From assembly GCA_958448165.1 (NCBI GenBank), contig CAUDCW010000003.1, positions 1 through 64,000 of the forward strand: a stretch of 64,000 nt of DNA, written 5' to 3'. The notes beneath the pieces are model-generated. The model was not told where the DNA came from. It ran no database searches and saw nothing but the letters and a program-made list of their open reading frames with translations. Position numbers and translations under genes: made by a program. The stretch's first letter is position 1; every line of letters begins with the position of its first letter. This stretch comes from an uncultured Oscillospiraceae bacterium (GTDB taxonomy: Bacteria > Bacillota > Clostridia > Oscillospirales > Acutalibacteraceae). Positions 31,704-39,848 of this stretch are shown here, piece by piece.

Positions 31704-31892
31704 TTATCTTCTAAGTAACGCTCTTTTGCTGAAGATTAAATACAAAGACACCGGAATTACAAATACCAAAAAAGTGCAATCCTTATCGGCATTTGTTAGT
31801 GCTGAAGCATTTACAAACATAACTACGAACACACAACAAGCAAGGAGCAATATTCCCACAACCTTTTGAAGTATCACAATTTTTTTGTTCAC
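31704..31892 (-). CDS. Two-span membrane peptide (62 aa)
   Basis: Two hydrophobic segments (VVGILLLACCVFVVMFVNA; FLVFVIPVSLYLIF) separated by a short acidic loop and ending RALLRR, a positive-inside tail. It overlaps the upstream gene end by four bases. Function unknown. Confidence 0.52.
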   Translation of the reverse strand: MNKKIVILQKVVGILLLACCVFVVMFVNASALTNADKDCTFLVFVIPVSLYLIFSKRALLRR

Positions 31893-32125
31893 GCCGAAAC
31901 CTCCTCCGCCTTTACGGGCTTAACCGACATCTTAATAGACAATTCGTACTCAAACCCTTGCTTTATAGCGTTATGTGCCAGTGCTATTGGACATCTGTCA
32001 CAATCACCACTCGAAAAACCTTTAGCTGAGCAAATCTCGCAAGAATGCTTAAATCTGCGGTCTAATATTTCTGGTGAGCGAGAGTCTTCCTGAAGGTCAA
32101 CCCCAAATTTTTCAAAGTTTGTCAC
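31889..32125 (-). CDS. Cysteine-rich phage protein (78 aa)
   Basis: Start is GTG (VTNFEKFG), with AAAGGAGTGG upstream; the longer frame has none. Cys pairs CEIC and CDRC around residues 34-48 could bind zinc. Tail basic (KMSVKPVKAEE). No family recognised. Confidence 0.5.
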   Translation of the reverse strand: MTNFEKFGVDLQEDSRSPEILDRRFKHSCEICSAKGFSSGDCDRCPIALAHNAIKQGFEYELSIKMSVKPVKAEEVSA

Positions 32126-32208
32126 AACTACCACTCCTTTACTTTTAAATTTTTGCAAAGAAAAAGAACTACCACTTTTTATGGTAGTTCTCACTGTCGA
32201 AATATTTT

Positions 32209-32568
32209 TTACTTTTGTTTCGGAATAAATACATTTGGCACTGTTATGGACAAGCAAATACCGTCATTTGTGCTGTCAATGCTAAACGCCGATGCGTGTT
32301 GCATTACATCGCAGAATTTCTTTACACTATCTCCCCAAATGTCAAGAACAGTGAAGTATGCGTTTATTCCTCCGCATACCTCACTGGGTATAAGAACAGA
32401 TTTATCAACTTTTCCTCCGCATTTCTTTGCAGTTTCAAGAAGAAAACCGTAAATATCGCAAAATTTTTCCATTTGCGGCTGATTTATAACATAATCTTCA
32501 TCTTTCTGCAATTTCAAGGAATCATAATAAATCTGCCCCATACGCCTAACAAATTCTTCATCGCTCAA
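32209..32568 (-). CDS. Hypothetical phage protein (119 aa)
   Basis: Start at TTG (LSDEEFVRRM) because AAGGAGGTGATTTT immediately precedes it. Helical N-terminus, then a beta sandwich-like part (VLIPSEVCGGINAYFTVLD ... ISITVPNVFIP). No recognised family. Confidence 0.52.
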   Translation of the reverse strand: MSDEEFVRRMGQIYYDSLKLQKDEDYVINQPQMEKFCDIYGFLLETAKKCGGKVDKSVLIPSEVCGGINAYFTVLDIWGDSVKKFCDVMQHASAFSIDSTNDGICLSITVPNVFIPKQK

Positions 32569-32630
32569 AAAATCACCTCCTTCACTCAATCACTCCTTTC
32601 TTGTGGTATTTTACCACAATAGTATTTTGT

Positions 32631-32885
32631 TTACAAGCTTTCTATAAAAGCTTGAACATTTTTCATATTTACTTCAACGCCCCTTTCTCTCATCAGCGAA
32701 CTTAAATTTACAATACTTTCGCTGTGATATTCTTTCCACGAATTATGACCGAGAGAGTAAAACTCATCAGTCCATAACTCACCATCGGATTTATCATACA
32801 TTAAAACCCCATAACGGGGACTGTATGCACCCTCAGAATTTGCCCTCTGATAATCGCCAACAGCCTTTTTTAGCCCTTTAACCAT
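32631..32885 (-). CDS. Hypothetical phage protein (84 aa)
   Basis: Alpha/beta small protein with YGVLMYDKSDGELWTDEFYSLGHN and a helical C-terminus (NMKNVQAFIESL). Ribosome site GGAGGTTTTT 4-5 bases upstream. No recognised family. Confidence 0.53.
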   Translation of the reverse strand: MVKGLKKAVGDYQRANSEGAYSPRYGVLMYDKSDGELWTDEFYSLGHNSWKEYHSESIVNLSSLMRERGVEVNMKNVQAFIESL

Positions 32886-32903
32886 TGAAAAACCTCCAAT
32901 TAA

Positions 32904-33320
32904 TTACTGGATTTCCCTTAATTCTTCCATCTGCTCTTCTGTGAAAATACGGCAGAGGTCTCGGTATTCTTTTTGTACTGCATTATATGTAAATATGAAA
33001 TTTGACATATCTGTTGCGGATTTAATTTCATAGCCAAATTCCGCCATAAAATCATCCATTGTGCCTACATCGTATTTCTCCAAACAGGCAAGAATATCGT
33101 ATTCAGTCGGTTTTTCTTTGGGATTTTTCCTTGTGTTATAGATACTGTCCCAGAACACTCCTTCCATTTTGCCTTTAGGTGTTGTGATTGTAAACCTATA
33201 CTTATTCCTCGGCTCTGAGTCGTTCCAACGGCTATTCACTTCAGTGCCGATAAACGCAATTTTCATTTCGGCATTTGCCGATTTAAGAAAGTTTCTTGCT
33301 TGCTCTGTATACTTACTCAC
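32904..33320 (-). CDS. Hypothetical phage protein (138 aa)
   Basis: Contains KMEGVFWDSIYNTRKNPKEKPTEYDILACLEKYDVGTM... a segment recurring in Firmicute phage proteins of unknown role, with a helical N-terminus. ATG with GGAGGTTTTTTA upstream. Confidence 0.6.
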   Translation of the reverse strand: MSKYTEQARNFLKSANAEMKIAFIGTEVNSRWNDSEPRNKYRFTITTPKGKMEGVFWDSIYNTRKNPKEKPTEYDILACLEKYDVGTMDDFMAEFGYEIKSATDMSNFIFTYNAVQKEYRDLCRIFTEEQMEELREIQ

Positions 33321-33343
33321 TAAAAAACCTCCTTTCAGTGGAT

Positions 33344-33562
33344 TTAAACCTCAACAATCGCATCTTTAAATACAAGGTTGTCAAGGGCTTTATTGATAAA
33401 CCTTACGTGCTGCTCATCGGTGAAAATTTCAAAGTGCAAAAAATCACCGGCAGCACTCACTTCATACTTCACAAAAGCATCAGTAAGCCAAGACTTAAAA
33501 TTTTCAGCTCTTCTTATTGCTTCCCTTGTATTGTACGGGATTTCTATGTTATACCACTTCAC
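33344..33562 (-). CDS. Hypothetical phage protein (72 aa)
   Basis: Two beta-alpha units (WYNIEIPYNTREAIRRAENF; HFEIFTDEQHVRFINKAL). ATG follows AAAGGAGGTTTTTAATT. The short ferredoxin-like rhythm suggests a small globular protein; function unknown. Confidence 0.52.
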   Translation of the reverse strand: MKWYNIEIPYNTREAIRRAENFKSWLTDAFVKYEVSAAGDFLHFEIFTDEQHVRFINKALDNLVFKDAIVEV

Positions 33563-33577
33563 AATTAAAAACCTCCT

Positions 33578-34453
33578 TTAAGCTGCATTATTATCAGCTT
33601 CAACCTCAACCTTTTCAGGCTCAGGTTTAACCTCAGTTTTTGGCTTTTCTTCGGTAGTCTTTACAGACTCAGTTTTCACGGGATTTTTGGTCATCTGGTA
33701 TTCAAGGTCATAAACCTTGCCTGTGAGAATACGGTGCATTACATCAAGCACCAACTTATGCATATAGCTATTTTTAGCTACACGCACAGAGCAAACCTTC
33801 TTATTATTCCTCTGAGTGTAAACCATCAAGAGGTATGCAACATCGTGATTGTTTACTCTGTAGAGATTTTTACCCTTGCCATTATCCTCGTAAATAATGG
33901 CATCAACAACCATCTGCAACTGCTTGCAGATTTGCGTGTTGCTGTCGGGCGTTCCTCCAAGGTCGATTTCCCTTGAGAGCTTGTTCATATAGAAACTATC
34001 GCATATATCCTTTATTTTTGCTTTCGGCAGCTTCAGGTCATTAGCTGTTCTCAGTGCAAGTAACTGATTAAACTTCTCAACCTTATACTGCCACGCAGTT
34101 GGCAGGTCGCAATACTTGCAAAACTTTAAAAGGTCAATCTGTCTGAGCCTGTCTGTCACAAGCTCAAAGCCGACAATTTCACCGTTCTCACGGTTTACCT
34201 TATGGGTCACAACATTATATGAATGTTCAACAATTGCCGCCTTAACAGGGTTTTCCTCAGCCTTCAAGACTTCAAAAACCTCTTCTTCCTTTGTTTTGGC
34301 ATAGTTAGTTTCAGCCGCCTTTAAAGCGGTTTCAGCCTGCGACATTTTGACAAAATTGTTTTCATCTAACGCCGCATTGTATTCGGCGATGCTTTTCTCA
34401 ACATCACCTTTGTACTCTTCAAGTTCCTTGCGGATTTCTTCAATTTTTGACAT
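33578..34453 (-). CDS. Abundant-type phage protein with disordered tail (291 aa)
   Basis: Starts MSKIEEIRKE (GGAGGTTTTTTGT upstream). Long N-terminal coiled coil to residue ~85, a globular middle (DRLRQIDLLKFCKYCDLPTAWQYKVEKFNQLLALRTANDLKL ... KQLQMVVDAIIYEDNGKGKNLYRVNNHDVAYLLMVYTQRNNKKV) and a Lys/Glu/Pro-rich tail (EKPKTEVKPEPEKVEVEAD). This organisation is common among clostridial phages; function unknown. Confidence 0.62.
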   Translation of the reverse strand: MSKIEEIRKELEEYKGDVEKSIAEYNAALDENNFVKMSQAETALKAAETNYAKTKEEEVFEVLKAEENPVKAAIVEHSYNVVTHKVNRENGEIVGFELVTDRLRQIDLLKFCKYCDLPTAWQYKVEKFNQLLALRTANDLKLPKAKIKDICDSFYMNKLSREIDLGGTPDSNTQICKQLQMVVDAIIYEDNGKGKNLYRVNNHDVAYLLMVYTQRNNKKVCSVRVAKNSYMHKLVLDVMHRILTGKVYDLEYQMTKNPVKTESVKTTEEKPKTEVKPEPEKVEVEADNNAA

Positions 34454-34467
34454 ACAAAAAACCTCCA

Positions 34468-34617
34468 TTATATTTTTTCAATGCAAATTTTGAAACCTTT
34501 CAAGCCAAATACAGACGGTTTCATAAAAACCCTCACGACTTCTAAGACTTCACTCATATCAGTAACCTCGGATTCGCATACTGTTTCGCCGTGCGAATTT
34601 AACACATAGACGCGCAT
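34468..34617 (-). CDS. Small phage protein (49 aa)
   Basis: ATG (34615-34617) after AAAGGAGGTTTTTAATT, product MRVYVLNSHGETVCESEV... ending GFKICIEKI. Beta-alpha-beta pattern. Two leftward genes share the same unusual ribosome-site context (GGAGGTTTTTAATT). Confidence 0.55.
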   Translation of the reverse strand: MRVYVLNSHGETVCESEVTDMSEVLEVVRVFMKPSVFGLKGFKICIEKI

Positions 34618-34643
34618 AATTAAAAACCTCCTTTCGGGCAAAT

Positions 34644-34711
34644 AAACCCATAAGAAAGCACACTGCCGTGCATCTCATAACTACAGGACAGTGTGCTTGA
34701 TTTATAGGTTT
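34644..34711 (-). terminator. Long hairpin, probable terminator/attenuator
   Basis: AGCACACTG...CAGTGTGCT inner stem (34658-34697) is enclosed by AAACC-ATAA/TTATAGGTTT outer bases; on the minus strand the right arm is followed by TTTCTT. It precedes the ribosome site at 34618-34630 and may attenuate early leftward transcription. Confidence 0.55.
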
Positions 34712-34927
34712 ATGAGGTTAAAAACCTCATTTTATTTCATTTCCAATCACGCTCAGAATAAAAAACCTCTGTAACAAGCTACTCCTCCCGTTGGAAGTCC
34801 TCACCTCATCCCATTTGGTAAATTTTTGCCCATCCTTGGATGGCTCAAAAAATCAAAAACCTCATAGGAAGCAACTTTGGTTTTAAAAACCTCACGCTTA
34901 GCACCGTTGCTCAAGCCGAGTTTAGGT
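34712..34927. other. Non-coding stretch with repeated TGAGGTTTTT
   Basis: No gene over 30 codons is credible. The minus strand carries TGAGGTTTTT or AGAGGTTTTT at several places (34709-34745 region, 34763-34775, 34855-34866, 34885-34896), i.e. ATG/GTG-AGG-TTT-TTx mini starts, besides the same string inside ribosome sites of nearby genes. Confidence 0.4.
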
Positions 34928-35332
34928 TTAGCGCATACCTGTTGCCATTTTCACTAACTGACAACCGCCGCCTTGATAGGTTAGATTTTCGGCAATCAGT
35001 AAAAACCTCATACCGAATTGGGATAGTGTATCGTCATCAATATCATAACAACAACTATATTCAATCCAACTATTGTTAGTCCCTTTGAGATATTGCCCCA
35101 CTGCCTTATATATTGCAACACAATGATTATAGATTGTCGCCTGTGTTGCCGTGCTGCATGCCTTTTCAGCTGATTTTTTAGCGATGTGAGTTGCTGCATA
35201 TAATAGAGCCGTATAACTTGACTTGACGTTAACAATTAGTTTTTCGTCGCCTATATAATTCTCAATCGCCGTTTTATAATCCGTTGTATAGATATTGTTT
35301 ATTTCGTCCTCGGTTACAAATTCTATAAGCAT
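34928..35332 (-). CDS. Hypothetical phage protein (134 aa)
   Basis: Begins MLIEFVTEDEINNIY and is helical through the centre (YTALLYAATHIAKKSAEKACSTATQATIYNHCVAIYKAVGQYL). Several cysteines (CC, C, GGGC). Its start overlaps the TAA of the upstream gene. No family recognised. Confidence 0.52.
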   Translation of the reverse strand: MLIEFVTEDEINNIYTTDYKTAIENYIGDEKLIVNVKSSYTALLYAATHIAKKSAEKACSTATQATIYNHCVAIYKAVGQYLKGTNNSWIEYSCCYDIDDDTLSQFGMRFLLIAENLTYQGGGCQLVKMATGMR

Positions 35333-35622
35333 TATTTATCCTCCTCAAAATGTAAAAATAATATAATCATATTTCCGTTTACAGAAACATAAAATCCCAC
35401 TTTTGCAAGCCCGGCGGCTAAAACGCTACACATAACATCCATAATATCAAGATACAACTGTACTTTATCGGATCGGTATGTGGGGACAGTATAGTCAGTG
35501 ACCATGTCCATTACAATATCGGATATATGGTCATCGTTTAAGTCATACACGGGTTGCGTGTCGTATGGGTCTATTTCGGCGTTTAGCCTGTCTGTGATTT
35601 GCTGCAATTTAATTTTTAACAT
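35332..35622 (-). CDS. Hypothetical phage protein (96 aa)
   Basis: Starts at MLKIKLQQITDRL (GGAGGTATTACA upstream); the longer frame reads through the TG-repeat leader and is unlikely. Contains IVMDMVTDYTVPTYRSDKVQLYLDIMDVM. First gene after the leftward early promoter at 35725-35753. No family recognised. Confidence 0.52.
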   Translation of the reverse strand: MLKIKLQQITDRLNAEIDPYDTQPVYDLNDDHISDIVMDMVTDYTVPTYRSDKVQLYLDIMDVMCSVLAAGLAKVGFYVSVNGNMIILFLHFEEDK

Positions 35623-35639
35623 TGTAATACCTCCATTTT

Positions 35640-35683
35640 TTGTGTGTGTTGTGTGTGTGTGTTGTGTGTGTGCTTGTGTGTAG
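35640..35683. repeat. TG/CA microsatellite in early leader
   Basis: TGTGTGTTG-type dinucleotide run (three TG blocks split by TT or CT) in the 5' leader between promoter and first early gene. It is prone to slippage. Confidence 0.85.
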
Positions 35684-35724
35684 CCTCCCTTCATTTTTTA
35701 GCGCTTGTTTTTTCTTACAAGCTC

Positions 35725-35753
35725 ATTTTAACCGATTTTTCCGTCGCTGTCAA
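35725..35753 (-). promoter_or_regulatory. Leftward early promoter with operator motif
   Basis: Minus strand TTGACA (35748-35753), 17 bases, TAAAAT (35725-35730). The -35 box lies in the 12-mer TGTGTATTGACA (35748-35759), identical to that at 15925-15936. Confidence 0.78.
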
Positions 35754-35759
35754 TACACA

Positions 35760-36095
35760 TTTTTAATTTTTTACTCCCGCAGCTATACATATTATATGCG
35801 TTTTTTATTCAACGTTGCAATTTCACGCAATGCAACCTTGTATCCGGCTATATTTCCATATTTACCACCATTTACCATTTCCTGTTTTTTACAAGTTGCT
35901 TCATCACACCCTCACCATCTCCATTTCCCCACTCCCGACTTTTTCCCCATTCTCAAGCCATTTTTACACTCGTATCATACCCAGTAAATGCTTGTTAAGT
36001 TGTGTAAGATTATATGTTTATAGATATTATTAAAGTTAATTTACTCACCAAAAACAGAACTTTATATCATTAAATAAAAATTCACAAATTTCGTG
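35760..36095. other. Divergent intergenic region
   Basis: About 340 bases between the leftward and rightward promoters with no credible gene (pyrimidine-rich plus strand, CACCCTCACC runs). It holds the control region between the two transcription units; no further clear repeat was seen. Confidence 0.5.
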
Positions 36096-36143
36096 TTGAC
36101 ACTTACCTATGAGCGTGATATTATAATATTAGTCAATACACAG
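36096..36143 (+). promoter_or_regulatory. Rightward promoter of recombinase with operator motif
   Basis: TTGACA (36096-36101), 17 bases, TATTAT (36119-36124); a second TATAAT-like box overlaps at 36122-36127. Just downstream AGTCAATACACA (36132-36143) matches the operator 12-mer TGTCAATACACA at 11 of 12 bases. Confidence 0.7.
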
Positions 36144-36164
36144 TTTTCGTTAGGAGGTTATCGT

Positions 36165-36953
36165 ATGAATAACATTATTAAGGTAGATTTTAAAGCAAAG
36201 AATTACAGACACATACAGCAAGGTCTGATAGCCCCGGCTACCGAAGACACATCACGAGTTCTTGCCAAAGAACACACCAGTAGTCCGATAAAAAGCGTAG
36301 AAGACCTGATGTCTGTTGCGAACTATTTCCTCTCCAGAGGAAGATACAGAGACAATATGTTGTTTATAGTGGGCATAAACTTCGGCTTACGAGTAAGCGA
36401 CCTGCTCACATTAAGGTTTTCAGACCTTATTGAATCTTCTGGTGAGGACACTTACCGTTTCAAAACAACATTTGCTATTTTAGAAAAGAAGACTTCAAAA
36501 ACTCGTAAGGTTCAAAAGAATAGATATATCTCAATCAATGAAGCTGTGGTAAACGCAGTGACTTTGTATTTACAACATACAGACAACGTATGTTTAAGTG
36601 ATTATCTATTCAGAAGTGAAAGCAATAACGGTAAAGTCGCCAACAAACCAATGCACAGGAATTCTGTTGAAAGAATTCTTAAAGAAGCTGGTCAAGCTCT
36701 TGGCTTGGATATACATATAGCTACCCATACTTTAAGAAAGACTTTTGCTTATCACCAAATGTTGATGAGCAATAATGACCCAAGAAAGCTTCTTCTTTTA
36801 CAGAAGATGTTTGGACACAGCACTTCTGCTCAGACTCTTGATTATATAGGTATCACCAATGAAGAGATAGAAGATGCTTATATGAACCTCAATCTTGGGT
36901 TAAGAGATACACATTTGATAGACAGTATTTTAGAGGAGAAAACAATATGCTAA
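36165..36953 (+). CDS. Tyrosine recombinase (catalytically complete)
   Basis: 262 residues from the ATG with TAGGAGG upstream. Catalytic set: Arg in GLRVSDLL near residue 85, a Lys-containing beta region, His-x-x-Arg in THTLRKTF near 193, GHSTSAQTLDY near 228-238 with a terminal Tyr. The N-terminal SAM-like domain is short. It faces the early genes and has its own regulated promoter, so it may resolve or invert DNA, or act as excisionase/integrase together with the enzyme at 63.5 kb. Distinct from the degenerate protein at 14.5 kb. Confidence 0.85.
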   Translation: MNNIIKVDFKAKNYRHIQQGLIAPATEDTSRVLAKEHTSSPIKSVEDLMSVANYFLSRGRYRDNMLFIVGINFGLRVSDLLTLRFSDLIESSGEDTYRFKTTFAILEKKTSKTRKVQKNRYISINEAVVNAVTLYLQHTDNVCLSDYLFRSESNNGKVANKPMHRNSVERILKEAGQALGLDIHIATHTLRKTFAYHQMLMSNNDPRKLLLLQKMFGHSTSAQTLDYIGITNEEIEDAYMNLNLGLRDTHLIDSILEEKTIC

Positions 36954-37311
36954 AAAGCCTATGTGGAACAATAGGAACATCTTTCTCATTTGACTCATCT
37001 TAATTTATCTTTCTGGTGAGTTAAAGTTTTTGATTTTGGCTCTTTTAAAGAGCCTCAGCACCTTGAAAATTGAATACGAAAATAAAAAATGCAAATCAAA
37101 CGTGCAGAAATGGCAAAATTGACCCTACTTAAGCCCTGAATTTCCAGTCTTTAATTTTCAGTCCTAATATAGAGAAATAGTAAAATAATAGCTATGAAAA
37201 CAAAGCAAAAGAAAAGAAGAAAACAATAGTAATAATGAAACACAAGTGGAGATTGCGCAAAAACGTGCAGAAATTTAAACACTTGTAAATTTTCAAAAAG
37301 GAGAGATTTTT
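36954..37311. other. Intergenic region with direct repeat and palindrome
   Basis: No gene of reasonable length. It contains the palindrome GGCTCTTTTAAAGAGCC (37039-37055), two direct copies of AAACGTGCAGAAAT (37098-37111 and 37261-37274), and two very short basic frames (11 and 17 codons). AAAGGAGAG at its end is the ribosome site of the helicase. Confidence 0.5.
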
Positions 37312-38514
37312 ATCGAAATTAAAGTAATTGACGCTATGATGGGGCAAGGAAAGACCTCAGCAATGATAAATTTCATCAAAAAATCAGATGAAAACACTCA
37401 TTTTCTCTTTATTACCCCATATTTGGAAGAGGTAGACAGAATAATTGAAAACTGTCCAAATAAACAATTTAAGCAGCCGGAGAAGTTTGGAACTAAATTA
37501 AAAGGTATTAAGCACTTGCTGAGAAATAAACAAAACATTGTTTCAACACACGTTTTGTTCTCTTATTTTGACGATGAAGTGGCAAAACTAATTAAAGACG
37601 GAAATTATATATTAATAATGGACGAGGTTGCCAATGTTGTTGATAAGTGCGTTATAACAGAGTATGATTCAGCAACAATTCTTGATAGGTACGCTTCTAT
37701 TGGCGATGACGGTAAGGTTAATTGGGAGGTTAATGATTATACCGGTAAATTGTCAGAATATAAGGCAGCGGCGAAGTCGGGATGTTTGAGGTATTACAAC
37801 GGAAATACTTGGCTTTGGATTTTTCCCATTGATGTCTTTAAGGCTTTTGAAGACATTTACATAATGACCTATATGTTTGAGGCTCAGATACAAAAATACT
37901 ACTTTGACTTGTTTGGTATAAAATACAAGAAGGTTTATGTTTCTGGCGACAACATAGATAACTACCACATAACAGACGAAGAGGTCAAATACAATTACCG
38001 AGACTTACGAAGTCTCATACATATTTGCGACAACCAAAAAATGAATGAGATTGGCGATAATAAATTCGCACTGTCAAAGAGATGGTATGAGAAAAGTGCA
38101 AAAACAAAATATATGCAAGAGCTAAAAAAACACTGTTATAACTTTTTTAGAACTCACTCTAAAACTAAGTCAGAATACAACTTATGGACAACATTTAAAG
38201 AGTACCAAAAAAAGTTATCGGGTTCAGGGTATGCAAAAGGCTTTTTGAGCTGTAATTCAAGGGCTACTAACAAATACAAGGAAAGAGTTGCTGTAGCGTA
38301 CTTAATAAATAGATTTCTTGACCCCAATGTAAAGCAATACTTTACAGAAAGAGGAATTGAAGTCAATGAGGACAAGTATGCCTTGTCCGAAATGCTTCAG
38401 TTTATCTGGCGAAGTGCAGTGCGTGACGGTCAGGAAATATGGCTGTATATCCCCAGTAGAAGAATGAGGAACTTATTGATTGATTGGTTGGATGAAAGGG
38501 GGGTAGAAAATTGA
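37312..38514 (+). CDS. DEAD/DEAH-like helicase, starting at ATC
   Basis: The first ATG (37336) lies inside the P-loop strand; the frame is open upstream and AAAGGAG is 8 bases before ATC at 37312, so the real start is probably ATC: (M)EIKVIDAMMGQGKTSAM. The Walker A-like GQGKT is near residue 11. Walker B ILIMDEVANVVDK lies near 100, and SEMLQFIWRSAVRDG near 365 resembles helicase motif VI (Arg finger). The middle contains an insertion of unknown type. It likely acts in replication or recombination with the two overlapping genes downstream. Confidence 0.75.
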   Translation: MEIKVIDAMMGQGKTSAMINFIKKSDENTHFLFITPYLEEVDRIIENCPNKQFKQPEKFGTKLKGIKHLLRNKQNIVSTHVLFSYFDDEVAKLIKDGNYILIMDEVANVVDKCVITEYDSATILDRYASIGDDGKVNWEVNDYTGKLSEYKAAAKSGCLRYYNGNTWLWIFPIDVFKAFEDIYIMTYMFEAQIQKYYFDLFGIKYKKVYVSGDNIDNYHITDEEVKYNYRDLRSLIHICDNQKMNEIGDNKFALSKRWYEKSAKTKYMQELKKHCYNFFRTHSKTKSEYNLWTTFKEYQKKLSGSGYAKGFLSCNSRATNKYKERVAVAYLINRFLDPNVKQYFTERGIEVNEDKYALSEMLQFIWRSAVRDGQEIWLYIPSRRMRNLLIDWLDERGVEN

Positions 38515-38963
38515 TAGCCATACAGGAAGGTAATGACGATAAGGGACTGTATTTAAATATTGACAGTTCATACGATGAGGAAGACTCATACAATGCCGTT
38601 AAAAAGATATATCAAGAGTATAACAAGCAAGTACAAGACTATAAGAAGCATATGCAAAAAGAGCGAATTGACGAGTATGACGCTTCTGATATGCGCCAAA
38701 TTATGATTGAAGGCTTTGTGTCTAAGTGCTTTGAAGTTTGTTCTAATGCAGATAAACTGTGCGACATCTTGTTGGATTTGCTATATACAAGTGAACGCTC
38801 TAAGCAGTTTGTCTGGGATGTTACTGGAGATGTAATAATTAACAATTTATTAAAAAACAACGAGCAGTGCTTTTTGTTTCCTCAAAAAGATTTAAACGGA
38901 GAAATTGATTTTGCAGGAGAAAAATTTTCAATGTCGAAGAAAGAAGTTAAGGTGATTGAATGA
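38511..38963 (+). CDS. Hypothetical protein downstream of helicase (150 aa)
   Basis: Starts at TTG (38511), overlapping the helicase stop, with AAGGGGGGTAG upstream. Contains SMIEGFVSKCFEV...ADKLCDILLDLLY helices and a C-terminal EKFSMSKKEVKVIE. It overlaps the next gene by four bases (ATGA). No family recognised; probably a helicase-linked factor. Confidence 0.6.
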   Translation: MIAIQEGNDDKGLYLNIDSSYDEEDSYNAVKKIYQEYNKQVQDYKKHMQKERIDEYDASDMRQIMIEGFVSKCFEVCSNADKLCDILLDLLYTSERSKQFVWDVTGDVIINNLLKNNEQCFLFPQKDLNGEIDFAGEKFSMSKKEVKVIE

Positions 38964-39709
38964 ATATTATTTTAAACGAAAAGAACTATATAGAAGATGT
39001 AATTAGCAACCATAAAATGAGTCAAAAGCCAACAGAGACCATCAGTAGAGTCGCCAGATATTATTGTTCTGAAGGATATAAGTTTTCCGAGGCGGTCAAC
39101 AAAGTTGAAGAATTTATGTTAAGGTGTAATCCAAGCGTAAATATAACGAAATGGCAGAACATAATTGAACACTATGTAAAGAACGCCAAGAAATATCCGT
39201 TGATTGATATAGATAGCATACCTGTAACACAGAAAGAACTCAATGTATGTGAAGAGCTAAACGGGAAACAGCGGAAAAGACTAATGTTTACATTGATATG
39301 TCTCGCAAAGTTTGGCAATAAGATAAATAGCAAAAACAACAATTGGGTCAACCAAGAAGATAAGCAAATATTCAAGCTCGCCAACATAAAAACATCTATA
39401 AAAAACCAGTCTTTTCTTCTTGGTGATTTAAAAAATAAGGGTCTTATTAAATTCAGCAAGAAGGTTGACAATATAAACATATGTGTCCAGTGTATTGACA
39501 ATGAGGGGGCTGCTATTTTAAATATTTCTGATTTTAGAAACCTTGGGTATCAGTATATGAAGCATTGTGGAGAGCCGTATTTTGAGTGTAACTCTTGCGG
39601 AATTGTAAGTCCGAGAATGTCTTTAAGGCAAAAATACTGTAAGCAATGTGCCGAGGAAATAGACAGAAAGAAAAGTTTAGATAGGTGGAAAAATTCTAAA
39701 ACCGCATAA
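38960..39709 (+). CDS. Replication-like protein with C-terminal zinc ribbon
   Basis: 249 residues. The N-terminal half contains RVARYYCSEGYKFSEAVNKVEEFML and a helical middle (GKQRKRLMFTLICLAKFG). The C-terminus has FECNSCGIV and QKYCKQC, a CxxC..CxxC ribbon. Sits after the helicase in a coupled set, so a replication initiator or loader role is possible. No known family recognised. Confidence 0.6.
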   Translation: MNIILNEKNYIEDVISNHKMSQKPTETISRVARYYCSEGYKFSEAVNKVEEFMLRCNPSVNITKWQNIIEHYVKNAKKYPLIDIDSIPVTQKELNVCEELNGKQRKRLMFTLICLAKFGNKINSKNNNWVNQEDKQIFKLANIKTSIKNQSFLLGDLKNKGLIKFSKKVDNINICVQCIDNEGAAILNISDFRNLGYQYMKHCGEPYFECNSCGIVSPRMSLRQKYCKQCAEEIDRKKSLDRWKNSKTA

Positions 39710-39719
39710 TTTTCGTTTT

Positions 39720-39795
39720 ACTTCGATTTAGGTACACCCAGTTAAGCCCGAAGTGCAGGGCTTAACTGGGTGCTTTGCACTATACCTTATAATGA
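39720..39795 (+). promoter_or_regulatory. Conserved leader element, copy C
   Basis: Plus strand: ACTTCGATTTAG, CACCCAGTTAAGCCC, 8-base loop, GGGCTTAACTGGGTG, TTTGCACTATACCTTATAATGAGG. It follows the 249-residue gene and precedes the 39849 gene and terminase-side genes. A TATAAT box lies at its end. Relative to copy B, one base pair changed on both arms. Confidence 0.65.
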
Positions 39796-39848
39796 GGGAT
39801 AAATGCAAAGATAATCCCTAAATTTCAATGAAAGAAAGGAAGTTTTGT

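Noticed and set aside
36093..36164. N-terminal extension of the recombinase ORF to 36093
   Set aside because: The extension would be translated from promoter DNA (-35 and -10 boxes). The ATG at 36165 with TAGGAGG is the right start.
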